Source: Corynebacterium sp. 74A
Lineage (GTDB): Bacteria > Actinomycetota > Actinomycetes > Mycobacteriales > Mycobacteriaceae
DNA length: 64,000 bases
Reading direction: 5' to 3'
NCBI RefSeq assembly: GCF_008930665.1
Contig: NZ_PQMG01000004.1
Location: forward strand, 179,348 to 243,347
Both the position numbers and the translations under genes were made by a program. Under the pieces are notes generated by a model that saw nothing but the letters and a program-made list of their open reading frames with translations, ran no database searches and was not told the origin of the DNA. This document shows, in pieces, positions 1 through 8,180 of the stretch (position 1 is the first letter of the stretch; every line of letters begins with the position of its first letter).

Positions 1-363
1 ATGCATGGCTCCTCTCTTGAGCAGGAGCTGATGACGCTGCACAAGCGCCATGGCTACTATGCCAGCCGCAAAGTCATCATCCGCACCTCCGATCCGCAGA
101 CCTTGCTGGAGGAGGCCGCCGCCGCGCCGCCGCGGCAACTGGCCGATATTCCCCTCCGTCCCCTGCCGCTACTCGACGATCAAATCATTGGATGGAGCGG
201 CAGCGGCGAGGCTGGGCGGGTGCGCATTCTGGCCCGCACCTCCGGCACGGAGAGCAAAGCCAAAATCTATATCCACGTCTCTGGAACTAACTCAGCGGAG
301 CAGTCGGAGACACTGGCCACCCGTATCGTCGGCGAGTTGCGGGAGCTACTCGGACGCCTCTAG
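1..363 (+). CDS. pmmB: C-terminal part of a phosphomannomutase/phosphoglucomutase (cut by window edge)
   Basis: This is the last 120 codons of an alpha-D-phosphohexomutase, an enzyme that moves phosphate between C1 and C6 of hexose phosphates. The visible part is the C-terminal domain with the phosphate-binding signature ARTSGTESKAKIYI near residues 78-91. The frame is open to the first base, so the real start lies upstream; the ATG at base 1 is probably internal. Position beside upp matches what I recall for the pmmB gene of corynebacteria, and the symbol rests on that. Its 3' end overlaps the convergent XRE gene by 18 bp. A complete, different phosphoglucomutase lies at 59303-60958. Confidence 0.7.
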   Translation: MHGSSLEQELMTLHKRHGYYASRKVIIRTSDPQTLLEEAAAAPPRQLADIPLRPLPLLDDQIIGWSGSGEAGRVRILARTSGTESKAKIYIHVSGTNSAEQSETLATRIVGELRELLGRL

Positions 364-861
364 CTCTGCGGTCTCGGCGGCATCCGCGTCATCCGCAGCA
401 TCCTCTCGCGCCTTGATCTTTAGCCGCGCCTGCTGCCGGAGAACATAGAGCGGATGGAACTCATCCACGAAGCGGGGATCATCGCCGTCAATGATCACGT
501 GCGAGCCATCGAAGGGCAGCACGTCCTCAGGCTCGCGCGGCCACACCACATCCACCTCGCTGGGCAGGGACTCTGTGGCCCGGCAGAGCCGGCGGGGCGG
601 GGTGGTGGCATCGGGAAGCAGCACCGCGAGAGGCACGTGGAGGGCACGGGCGATGCGATAGATGGTGGCGAGCTGCGGATTGGCGCTGCCATTTCGGGAG
701 GACACCCCGCGTTCGAGCCCGACCACCGCATTGCGGTGCACCCCGGCGAGCTCGGCGAGGCGTTCTTGGCTGATATCGCGCATGGCGCGCAATGTGCGCA
801 CCCGCTGGCCGAGCGCCACAGCATAGCTCGGCCAGTAAATTACGTTATCGTCATCAGCCAT
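346..861 (-). CDS. XRE-family HTH transcriptional regulator
   Basis: A 171-residue protein with an N-terminal Cro/CI-type helix-turn-helix (about residues 18-80: LGQRVRTLRAMRDISQERLA, then GVHRNAVVGLERG, then ATIYRIARAL). A segment of about 90 residues follows (DVVWPREPEDVLPFDGSHVII), ending in an Ala/Glu/Asp-rich tail. The function is probably DNA binding; the target is unknown, but it lies directly downstream of upp. The ATG at 861 is chosen because the HTH starts soon after it. A hairpin terminator ends only about 2 bp before this ATG, so there is no ordinary ribosome-binding site. An in-frame GTG further in, at codon 17, is an alternative start. Confidence 0.75.
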   Translation of the reverse strand: MADDDNVIYWPSYAVALGQRVRTLRAMRDISQERLAELAGVHRNAVVGLERGVSSRNGSANPQLATIYRIARALHVPLAVLLPDATTPPRRLCRATESLPSEVDVVWPREPEDVLPFDGSHVIIDGDDPRFVDEFHPLYVLRQQARLKIKAREDAADDADAAETAELEASE

Positions 862-866
862 CAAAA

Positions 867-896
867 AGACTCTGCCTACGCAAGCGGGCAGAGTCT
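867..896 (-). terminator. Intrinsic terminator downstream of upp
   Basis: A perfect 10-bp stem (867-876 paired with 887-896) with a 10-nt loop. On the minus strand it is followed by a TTTTT run. It lies after the upp stop codon and touches the start of the XRE gene, so that gene is either transcribed by read-through or from a promoter inside the hairpin. Confidence 0.8.
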
Positions 897-957
897 GCAC
901 ACCATGGTGTGCATGCCCCACGAGAGTGAGGAGCACCACCATGGGGTGGGCGGGTTT

Positions 958-1593
958 TTAGAGGTCGATGTTGCGCGGACCGTAGAGGCGATCGCCGGCG
1001 TCACCCAAACCGGGCACGATATAGGCGTCCTCGTTTAGCTCGGGGTCGATGGTGGCGGTGACGAGCCGCACGGGCAGTCCGGAATCGGCGAGCGCCTGCA
1101 CCCCGGGCTGCGCCGAGACCATGCACACGGCGGTGATGTCGGTGGCGCCGCGGGCATGCAGCAAGCGGATGGCGTGCAACAACGACCCACCGGTAGCGAG
1201 CATGGGATCCACCACGAACACCGGCTGGTCGGTGAGATCCTCGGGCAGTGCCTCCAGATAGGGCACCGGCTCATGGGTCTCTTCATCGCGAGCCAAGCCG
1301 ATGAAGCCCACCTGGGCATCGGGGATCATGGACAGGGCCGGGTCGATCATGCCCAGTCCGGCGCGGATGACGGGGACGATGATCGGCGGGTTTTCCAGGC
1401 GCGCCCCCTCCGCCACGGCCACCGGAGTGTGGCAGTCGAAGGTTTCTACCGGCACGTCGCGGCAGGCTTCGTAGATGAGCATTGCTCCGAGATCGCGGAG
1501 CGCGGCGCGGAAGGTGGCGTTGTTGCTGCGCTTATCCCGCATGATGGTCAGTCGGGCTGCGACGAGCGGGTGGTCAATAACCTTGGTCTCCAT
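958..1593 (-). CDS. upp: Uracil phosphoribosyltransferase
   Basis: Cytosolic pyrimidine salvage enzyme that makes UMP from uracil and PRPP. The 211-residue length fits the family. It shows the PRPP-binding loop [18 protein letters not shown] and the uracil-pocket C-terminus ([17 protein letters not shown]). The ATG at 1593 ([10 protein letters not shown]) matches known Upp N-termini. A TATTCT hexamer ends 7 nt before it, which suggests a leaderless transcript, although GGAACG could also act as a weak ribosome site. The gene is followed by a strong terminator. Confidence 0.95.
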   Translation of the reverse strand: METKVIDHPLVAARLTIMRDKRSNNATFRAALRDLGAMLIYEACRDVPVETFDCHTPVAVAEGARLENPPIIVPVIRAGLGMIDPALSMIPDAQVGFIGLARDEETHEPVPYLEALPEDLTDQPVFVVDPMLATGGSLLHAIRLLHARGATDITAVCMVSAQPGVQALADSGLPVRLVTATIDPELNEDAYIVPGLGDAGDRLYGPRNIDL

Positions 1594-1663
1594 ACGTTCC
1601 AGAATAGAACAGTGCCCCTGATCGCCGACGAGGGGAACCATCACGGGTGTGCGCAACGTCTAG

Positions 1664-1951
1664 ATGAGCATGACTGACCTCATGTGCACCCCCAGCTATG
1701 CCCGCTCATTGCTGCGCGATCTCCTCACCGCGGCAGCCACCACCACCCCAGCAGCACCACCGGCGCTGGCCCCAACCCCTGGGATGGAGCGCTTCACCGC
1801 CGCCCTCGCCCGCGCCACGGCCGCCACCGGGCAGCGCAGCCAGCAGCTCGCCCACTACTGCGAACAGCGCGCCCAAGATACAGCCGGGCATCTTCGTTCT
1901 ATTGAGCTTGTCGACGCCGAACTCGCCGCATCACTGAACAGGCAGGTCTGA
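1664..1951 (+). CDS. Small hypothetical alpha-helical protein upstream of NlpC/P60 gene
   Basis: A 95-residue protein, Ala/Thr-rich and predicted mostly helical (ERFTAALARATAATGQRSQQLAHYCEQRAQ). I do not recognise a family, and there is no signal peptide or membrane segment. Its stop is 5 bp before the start of the NlpC/P60 gene, so the two are probably one operon. Its size and helical nature recall small WXG100-type partners, but no WXG motif is present. ATG 1670 is an alternative start; neither has a clear ribosome site. Confidence 0.55.
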   Translation: MSMTDLMCTPSYARSLLRDLLTAAATTTPAAPPALAPTPGMERFTAALARATAATGQRSQQLAHYCEQRAQDTAGHLRSIELVDAELAASLNRQV

Positions 1952-1956
1952 GGCTG

Positions 1957-2802
1957 ATGTTTCAGGTACTCAACCAGCTCGCCGCCCTGCTGCCCAGCCC
2001 TGCTCTGCCCCACGAGTTCGGCGAGGTGACGGATATCTCCGCCGCCCAGCGTCTTGCTCCCATGTTCGGCGCCGAGCCCCACCGTCTCACTCACGCCGCC
2101 GGCGCCCTGCATGCGGAAAAGGCGGAGCTGCAGCAGATCATGGCCATTGCCCAGCCGATCATTGCTCGCGCCAGCACCGATCTCGTGGACCTGGCCCAGC
2201 ACTATCTCACAGATGTCACCCGGCTTGCGCCCCAGATGCTCAGCCCCCACCCGGCACAACACCTCGCCGCCGCCCAGGCCCTCGCGGCTCTCTCCCCGGC
2301 CACCCTCGCGGCGGCGGGGCAGCGCACGCAGCAGCTCGAGGCGGAGCTGGCACAACCCACCGCCCAGCTGGAGCATATCGCGCAGCGCGGCCCGCTCGAT
2401 CTGGACCAAGCTCCCGACTCTGCGGCAGGTGGTGTGGGCGGCGAGACGGCGTCGACAAGCACCGCGGGAGCGCGTGCCGTGGCGGCTGCGGAATCCCAGC
2501 TGGGCACGCCCTATGTGTGGGGCGGTACCACCCCAGATGGTTTTGATTGCTCTGGGCTGGTGCAGTGGTCCTATGCCCAGGCCGGTGTGGAGCTGCCGCG
2601 GATGGCGCATGAGCAGGCGGTGGGCCGGCAGGTCGGCGCCGATGAGCTGCAGCCGGGCGATCTCGTGGTGTGGGATGGGCATGTGGCCATGTATACCGGC
2701 GAGGGCATGATGATCGAGGCCGGCGACCCGGTGCAGAAGAACCCGGTGCGCACCACCAACATGGGGATGGGGTTTCTAGGGTTCTATCGCCCCACCTCCT
2801 AA
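1957..2802 (+). CDS. NlpC/P60 family peptidoglycan endopeptidase
   Basis: A 281-residue protein with a C-terminal NlpC/P60 domain (about residues 170-280), which normally cuts the stem peptide of peptidoglycan. The catalytic Cys is in GFDCSGLVQWSYAQAG, the His in VWDGHVAMYTG, and MIEAGDPV follows. Residues 1-165 are Ala/Gln/His-rich helices (long helix around TLAAAGQRTQQLEAELAQP). No N-terminal signal peptide is visible, which is unusual for a wall enzyme. CTGAGG precedes the ATG, and the gene follows the small helical protein at 5 bp. Confidence 0.85.
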   Translation: MFQVLNQLAALLPSPALPHEFGEVTDISAAQRLAPMFGAEPHRLTHAAGALHAEKAELQQIMAIAQPIIARASTDLVDLAQHYLTDVTRLAPQMLSPHPAQHLAAAQALAALSPATLAAAGQRTQQLEAELAQPTAQLEHIAQRGPLDLDQAPDSAAGGVGGETASTSTAGARAVAAAESQLGTPYVWGGTTPDGFDCSGLVQWSYAQAGVELPRMAHEQAVGRQVGADELQPGDLVVWDGHVAMYTGEGMMIEAGDPVQKNPVRTTNMGMGFLGFYRPTS

Positions 2803-2823
2803 GGCTCGACTAGGCTTTAGCGC

Positions 2824-4065
2824 ATGACTTCTTCCTCCTCCGAGGCACAACAGACGATTATTCCTATAAAGATTGCGCTCACAGAAGGGGACTTCTACAC
2901 CCTGTGGGCGCCGGCCTACCGCGAACACGGCAGCGTCTGGCAGGCGTTTTTGGGAGATGATGACAATGTCTTCTTCTTCCACTCCCCCGCCGAGCTCCTC
3001 GCCTATATCTCGGCCCATCCCCACCACGATCTGTCGAATCACCCGCGCTGGTCGAGTTTCCAATCCAAGCCGGAGGCCCGCGTGGTGCCGGATGATTCCG
3101 GCTACGCCGATGTGGTGGGCGTGCCCGCGCTGCTCGCCGAGCGCCCCAGCCACAACGCCGTATCGGGCACTGCCCGCGCCCTGCGGGTGGCGCGCTCGCT
3201 GGGAGAGGTCCTCGCCGATGTGACGGTGACCTCCTTCTTCTCTGGGCACTCTGTGCTGGACAATCTGGATCGCGGCTCGGATCATTACATCGGTGAGCAG
3301 GGCGCAGAGGAATGGACCGGCGTGGGCCGCGTGGTGCTCAACAGCTGGAATGATGTGGTAGATGCCCTCGACGGCCACGTATTCACCCCCGAGGTCGATG
3401 ACAACGCCGTGGCCGAGGCCGAGACCGCCATCGCCGCCTCCCAGGAGCGTATTGCGGAGGAAAAGGCCGCCGCCGAGGCTAAGCGCAAGGAAGAGGCCGA
3501 GGCCGCCGACCCCTATGACAGCACCGTGTGGGCCGCCGCCGGTATCGATCCGGTGAAAATCAGCATTGAAGGCCGCACCCTGTATACGCTGCGCACCTAC
3601 GTGGAAGGCCGGCCGGTGTTCCTGGGTAAATACGGCGAGATCTTCACCTTCAATAACCGCAAAACCATGCCCCGCTGGCTGGCTGAGCACGGCGATCATG
3701 ACCTCGCCAAGCTCTCCACCTGGGAGACCGTGATGACGGAGGTCAATGGCGGCACCCTCGAGGTCACCGTGCACGAGGACAACTCCTATTCCTTCACCGG
3801 CCTCGAGGACGATATCCGCAAGGGCCCCAAGGAAGTGGATACCGAGCAGATGCGCCGCGCCTATGAGCTGCTGGCGGATGCTGCCGACTGGGCCGCCGAT
3901 GACTCGCTCAACTCCATCCTGCTGGCCCGCCCCAGCCTGCAGGACTACATATCCTATATGCTCGGCGGCGCCTCGAACTATGTGCCGGATGCGCCCTTTA
4001 GCAAGGAAGCCGAAGGCTGGAAGGCCCTCACTGAGACCCTCACCCAGCGCTTCAGCAAGTTCTAA
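2824..4065 (+). CDS. Hypothetical protein with two related domains joined by a charged linker
   Basis: A 413-residue protein of no family I can name. Residues about 14-190 and 240-410 look like diverged copies of one domain. Each begins with a beta-rich stretch around YTL, contains a F-F or F-T-F core, and has the pattern H(P/G)xHDL followed by W (HPHHDLSNHPRW versus HGDHDLAKLSTW). Each copy then ends in a helical half. The copies are joined by a highly charged predicted helix (residues about 198-232, rich in AEEKAAAEAKRKEE). There is no signal peptide. TAGGCT at 2811-2816 lies 7 nt before the ATG, which suggests a leaderless transcript. Confidence 0.7.
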   Translation: MTSSSSEAQQTIIPIKIALTEGDFYTLWAPAYREHGSVWQAFLGDDDNVFFFHSPAELLAYISAHPHHDLSNHPRWSSFQSKPEARVVPDDSGYADVVGVPALLAERPSHNAVSGTARALRVARSLGEVLADVTVTSFFSGHSVLDNLDRGSDHYIGEQGAEEWTGVGRVVLNSWNDVVDALDGHVFTPEVDDNAVAEAETAIAASQERIAEEKAAAEAKRKEEAEAADPYDSTVWAAAGIDPVKISIEGRTLYTLRTYVEGRPVFLGKYGEIFTFNNRKTMPRWLAEHGDHDLAKLSTWETVMTEVNGGTLEVTVHEDNSYSFTGLEDDIRKGPKEVDTEQMRRAYELLADAADWAADDSLNSILLARPSLQDYISYMLGGASNYVPDAPFSKEAEGWKALTETLTQRFSKF

Positions 4066-4098
4066 CCCCGTGGCGCCAGCGCCTGCGGGGCTTATGCC

Positions 4099-5886
4099 TT
4101 AGACGCGGCGCCACCCAATCTGCCCATCGTGATCGACACGGCGCGCCCTGGACTGCACACCCTGCGGCGGCTCCGACACGGTGGGCTCATCCATGTCCTC
4201 CTCATCGCCGGAGGCGTCTGCGCCCTCCACGTCCTCTCCGATGAGCGCGGCGAGCTCGCTGGCGTCCACCCGGTAGCCGCCATAGCGGCTACGCTCATCC
4301 TCGGCATCGGGGCGAAAGATCGGCAGGATATCGTGTTCGGCCTTGATGGGGCGGCCCGCCACCTGAGAGAGCTCATCGAGCATAGCGAGGCTATCGCGTA
4401 GCAGCAGCCACAGCCGCGCCCGGTGCGCCCCGTCCAGCGCCACGTGGTGCGTCACAAGATAGGTGCGCGTCAGCATATCGACGCGCTCCTCAATATCCTC
4501 GACCCGTTCCGGAGAGAGCCCAGCCAGCTCCTGGTTCATATCGCCCCAGAAGGGCGTGACCCTGAGCTGTTCCACCACCAGCAGCGGCATGGCCTCGCCC
4601 TCGCCATAGGAGCCCCCCTCCTCAGAATCCGCCGTGGACATGGGCACAACGCCCGCGCCTGAGTCGCCGGCCGCGCCGCGCACAAGGTGGGCGGTGTCGT
4701 TGTCCCCGAGATCCGCAGCGCCGACCAGCTCCGCATCGACTGCGGCACCGGCGGTGGCGAGATACGCGGCATAGGCCTCCCGTGCCTCGTTCATGCGCGG
4801 ATCGATATAGTCCACGAGGATCACATCGCGCACCTCCCGCTGCAAGAAGGCGGCCTCCATGGAGATAAGGGTGATATCGCGCAGATCCTCGAAGCTCAGG
4901 CCGCACTTCTCGACCAGATACATCATCTCATCGGTCTGGGTAACACCCGAGACCAACCGGTTATCGGTGTTGATGGCGCAGGCGAAGCCGCGGTTGAATA
5001 GTTCGGCGAAGGGATGCACCTGGCCGTGGGCGACCGCGCCCGTCTGGTAGTTCGAGTGGGGGCATAGCTCTAGGCAAATCTCGTTGTCGTAGATATAGCG
5101 CGCGACGGGATCGGTGGTGAGTTCTTCATCCCCGGGAAGCACATCCATCAGCCGCACCCCGTGGCCGATACGACGTGCTCCCAGCTCCAGGGCCTCGCGG
5201 ATGGAATCCACCCCAGCGGCCTCGCCCGCGTGAATGGTCACGGGCACAAAGTGACGGCGCAGCAGCTCGAAGGCCTCGCGGAAGCGCGAGGCCGGAAAAC
5301 CATCCTCCGGGCCGGCAAGATCGAAGCCCACCACCATGCCTTCGACCGAGCCTGGGTGGTAGTTGTCCACGGTCAGCTGCGCCACCTCCAGCACGTTGTT
5401 CTGCTGGCGCATGCCGCAGAGGATCAGCCGCACCACAATGCTCACGCCGCATTCGTCGAGCATGACGGTGGCCGTCTTGATCCCGGCGATGGCGGCGTCC
5501 ACCACCTCCTGCATGCTCAGCCCCTTCTGCGTGTGCAGCTCAGGGGCGAAGCGCAGCTCCGCGTACACGCAATTGTCGGCGGCCAGCTGAAACACGGCGT
5601 CCTTGGCCACAGCAGCGATGGAGGCGGCGTCTTGCATCAGGGCTACGGTGTGGGCAAAACACTCGAGATAGCCCGCGAGACTACCCGCATTGGACTTCTG
5701 CTCAAACCACTGCGCCAGCGCCTCCGGTGTGAGTTCCGGCAGCTCATAGCCCTGCTCGGCAGCGAGACTCACCATAAGATCAGGGCTTAAACCACCATCG
5801 AGGTGATCGTGAAGGGATACTTTCGGCAGCTGCTGCACGATCTCACGCGGCGGCGGCGGAAGAGGAGAGGACGTGGGGTTGATCAT
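4099..5886 (-). CDS. Adenosine deaminase with a long C-terminal extension
   Basis: Purine salvage enzyme that converts adenosine to inosine. Residues about 15-370 form the metal-dependent amidohydrolase core: HDHLDGG carries the first zinc histidines, HAGEAAG the catalytic Glu/His region, IGHG follows, and NTDNR gives the zinc-binding Asp. About 225 further residues make an acidic tail not seen in the usual ~340-residue enzyme (it contains FWGDMNQELAGLSPERVEDI and RPIKAEHDILPIFRPDAEDE). ATG 5886 is chosen because TAGAAT (5893-5898) ends 6 nt before it; a GTG at 5892 would overlap that -10. The role of the tail is unknown. Confidence 0.88.
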   Translation of the reverse strand: MINPTSSPLPPPPREIVQQLPKVSLHDHLDGGLSPDLMVSLAAEQGYELPELTPEALAQWFEQKSNAGSLAGYLECFAHTVALMQDAASIAAVAKDAVFQLAADNCVYAELRFAPELHTQKGLSMQEVVDAAIAGIKTATVMLDECGVSIVVRLILCGMRQQNNVLEVAQLTVDNYHPGSVEGMVVGFDLAGPEDGFPASRFREAFELLRRHFVPVTIHAGEAAGVDSIREALELGARRIGHGVRLMDVLPGDEELTTDPVARYIYDNEICLELCPHSNYQTGAVAHGQVHPFAELFNRGFACAINTDNRLVSGVTQTDEMMYLVEKCGLSFEDLRDITLISMEAAFLQREVRDVILVDYIDPRMNEAREAYAAYLATAGAAVDAELVGAADLGDNDTAHLVRGAAGDSGAGVVPMSTADSEEGGSYGEGEAMPLLVVEQLRVTPFWGDMNQELAGLSPERVEDIEERVDMLTRTYLVTHHVALDGAHRARLWLLLRDSLAMLDELSQVAGRPIKAEHDILPIFRPDAEDERSRYGGYRVDASELAALIGEDVEGADASGDEEDMDEPTVSEPPQGVQSRARRVDHDGQIGWRRV

Positions 5887-5964
5887 GGTCACATTCTAAG
5901 GTGACACCAGCGTCGCCGCCTCCCACCTCATGGGTGGCCTCGTGCAATAGACTATCGGCCTATC

Positions 5965-7278
5965 ATGGCTGAACATTTTTCCCGCGCTTATCGACGCCTC
6001 CCCGCCTGTCTTCTCGCGCTCTCTTTATGCACCACCGGCGTGCCCGTGTCCTGGGCACAGAAGGAGACCACCCCCTCCACCTCAGAGACAACGCAGCGAA
6101 CCACCTCGCCGAATACGGATGATTGCCCGCACGCCACGACCCCACCGCCCCCGGTGGATACCTCAGAGGAGCCGAAACCGGGGCAGAGCTCCCCGGCGCC
6201 GCTGCCGGTGCCGGCGATCAATGCCGGCGGGCCGAAGCTCAACGAGTGCGGTGTCATCGCCGCCGCGGGCTTCACCGTGCCCCAAGGCAATACCGCCTCG
6301 AGCTGGATTGTGTTCGATCTTGACTCCGGCGAGGTGAGTGCCGCGAAGGATCCGCACGGCCGCTACCGCCCGGCCTCGGTGATTAAAGCCTTGCTGGCGC
6401 TGGTGAGCATCACGAATCTCGATCTGGATAAGAAGGTGACCGTCTCGCCGGAATCGGCCGGTATCGAGGGCTCGGCGGTGGGTATCGGCCCGGATGGGGT
6501 GTACACCAATCGGCAGCTCATCAGCGGCCTGCTCATGGCTAGCGGCAACGATGCCGCCCACGCCCTCGCCCAAGAGCTCGGCGGCGATCGCGTAGCACTC
6601 GAGAAGGTCAATGCCCTCGCCCAAGAGCTGGGGGCACGCAATACGCGCGCCGCCACCTATAGCGGACTGGATGGCCCGGGCATGTCCACCACGGCCTTTG
6701 ATTTGGCGCTCATTTATAAGCAGGCGTGGGCCAATCCGGTATTCGCGGAGATCGTACGCACGCGCTCTATCGATTTTCCCGGCTGGGGCGACTACGAGGG
6801 ATTCGAGGTGTGGAACGATAATCAGCTGCTGTCCAAGCATGAGGACTCCCTCGGCGGCAAGACCGGCTATACCGATGATGCCAACCACACCTTCGTGGGC
6901 GCGCGGGAGGTCAATGGGCGCCGCCTCGCCGCGGTGATCCTGGATGCCACCGTCACCCCGACGAAGCGTGCCTGGCAGATGGCCGATGATCTCATCGACG
7001 CCGCGGCCGACACCCCACCCGTTGCCGAGCCGGTCGGCACGGTGGCTGCTGCGGCCGAAACGAGCTCGGTGGAGACAAGCACCCCCTCAACCACCGGCAC
7101 TGCCAGCGAGGACGCCGCCGCGACGGAGCCGGAACCTGCCGGCCCATCGCGGGGCGCGGACGTGGCCTTGGTGGCGGCGTTTCTCCTCGGTCTTATTCTC
7201 GCCGGAGTGGTCGGCGTGACTGGGGTGCGCTCGCGGCGGCGCCGTCGGGCGCTCCTGCGCCCCCGCCGCCGGCGCTAG
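5965..7278 (+). CDS. dacC: D-alanyl-D-alanine carboxypeptidase (penicillin-binding protein 5 type)
   Basis: A 437-residue extracytoplasmic enzyme that trims the terminal D-Ala of peptidoglycan stem peptides (peptidase family S11). It has an N-terminal signal peptide (LPACLLALSLCTTGVPVSWA), then a Pro/Thr-rich spacer. The active-site motifs appear in order: SxxK (SVIK in RPASVIKALLAL), SGN (MASGNDAAHAL) and KTG (GGKTGYTDDANH). It ends in a Ser/Thr/Ala-rich linker, one transmembrane helix (VALVAAFLLGLILAGVVGVTG) and an Arg-rich inside tail. TAGACT at 5948-5953 gives at most a very short leader. Its stop overlaps the convergent RDD gene stop through a shared CTAG. Confidence 0.92.
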   Translation: MAEHFSRAYRRLPACLLALSLCTTGVPVSWAQKETTPSTSETTQRTTSPNTDDCPHATTPPPPVDTSEEPKPGQSSPAPLPVPAINAGGPKLNECGVIAAAGFTVPQGNTASSWIVFDLDSGEVSAAKDPHGRYRPASVIKALLALVSITNLDLDKKVTVSPESAGIEGSAVGIGPDGVYTNRQLISGLLMASGNDAAHALAQELGGDRVALEKVNALAQELGARNTRAATYSGLDGPGMSTTAFDLALIYKQAWANPVFAEIVRTRSIDFPGWGDYEGFEVWNDNQLLSKHEDSLGGKTGYTDDANHTFVGAREVNGRRLAAVILDATVTPTKRAWQMADDLIDAAADTPPVAEPVGTVAAAAETSSVETSTPSTTGTASEDAAATEPEPAGPSRGADVALVAAFLLGLILAGVVGVTGVRSRRRRRALLRPRRRR

Positions 7279-8180
7279 TTATCCTCCACGAAGCGCTTGC
7301 GCACGACCTCGCCGTGCACGGACTCGTCGTGCTTACCCACATAGCCACGCTGCTCGGTGATGGTGTATTTGTAGTAGGCGCCAGCGACGATAGATACCAC
7401 CTCGCCGCCTGGGACAGCGGCGAAGAACTTCCACCAGGAACGCTTCAACGACTGCCCCAGCGAGAGATTCTTGCCGGTGCGCACATCCTTCGTGCGGTAT
7501 CCGGCGGCGAGTTTCACTGGGGTGCCGCCGAGGAGGGTTTCGGAGCCGCACACATAGACCAGCATGACCACGAGGGTAATGAGGACGCTCACCAGGGCAT
7601 CCGAGTCGGAATAGCCAAAGACCCCTTGTATCGCCTGCGCGCACAACTGGGCAACAAACCAGTCGCCGACTCCTAGGATCAAGCGCGTTCCCTGCCCTGG
7701 CCGGCGCTCATCGGGGCCGCCAGTGCTATATCCCTGTGCGGGGACAGGCTGCTGCGGGCCCTGCGGCGCGACCCCGTAGGTGGGGGAAGACATATTCGGC
7801 ATTCCCGGCACCCCAGCGGGGCCTGCCGTGGTGACTCCCGGCCTGGGCTGCGGCGGCATCGCTGCCTGCGAGCCGAAGTGGGTACGGGTGCCGAGATCAT
7901 CGGGCAGCTCGCCGATCTTGGCGAGGGTGTCGAGCTCAGCCCAGCTACACGGCTGGCCGAGCGCCTTCTCGTCATATTCCCGCTGTGTGTCGGCATCATC
8001 CATGATTTCCATGAGGATACGCACCTCGCGCCGCGGTGATTGTTCTTCCGCCAGCCCCTCAAGCTCTAGTTCGGCGTCGATGGTGCACAGCCGCACGAGG
8101 GCTCGATCCGCGTCATGATCGAGGTCCAGCAAACGGTAAATGTCCACCACTGGCTCGGCCATAATGTGCTGGTAATTCAC
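7275..8180 (-). CDS. RDD-family membrane protein with a J-domain-like N-terminus
   Basis: A 301-residue protein. Residues about 10-95 are predicted helical and loosely resemble a DnaJ-type fold (DIYRLLDLDHDADRALV ... QREYDEKALG). A Pro/Gly/Gln-rich linker follows (about 105-155), and then an RDD-type membrane domain: hydrophobic segments near LILGVGDWFVAQLC and ALVSVLITLVVMLVYVCGS, then GGTPVKLAAGYRTKD and GQSLKRSWWKF. The function is unknown. The GTG start is preceded by AAAGGAG and overlaps the TAG stop of the upstream YihY gene by one base, so the two are translationally linked. Confidence 0.7.
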   Translation of the reverse strand: MNYQHIMAEPVVDIYRLLDLDHDADRALVRLCTIDAELELEGLAEEQSPRREVRILMEIMDDADTQREYDEKALGQPCSWAELDTLAKIGELPDDLGTRTHFGSQAAMPPQPRPGVTTAGPAGVPGMPNMSSPTYGVAPQGPQQPVPAQGYSTGGPDERRPGQGTRLILGVGDWFVAQLCAQAIQGVFGYSDSDALVSVLITLVVMLVYVCGSETLLGGTPVKLAAGYRTKDVRTGKNLSLGQSLKRSWWKFFAAVPGGEVVSIVAGAYYKYTITEQRGYVGKHDESVHGEVVRKRFVEDN

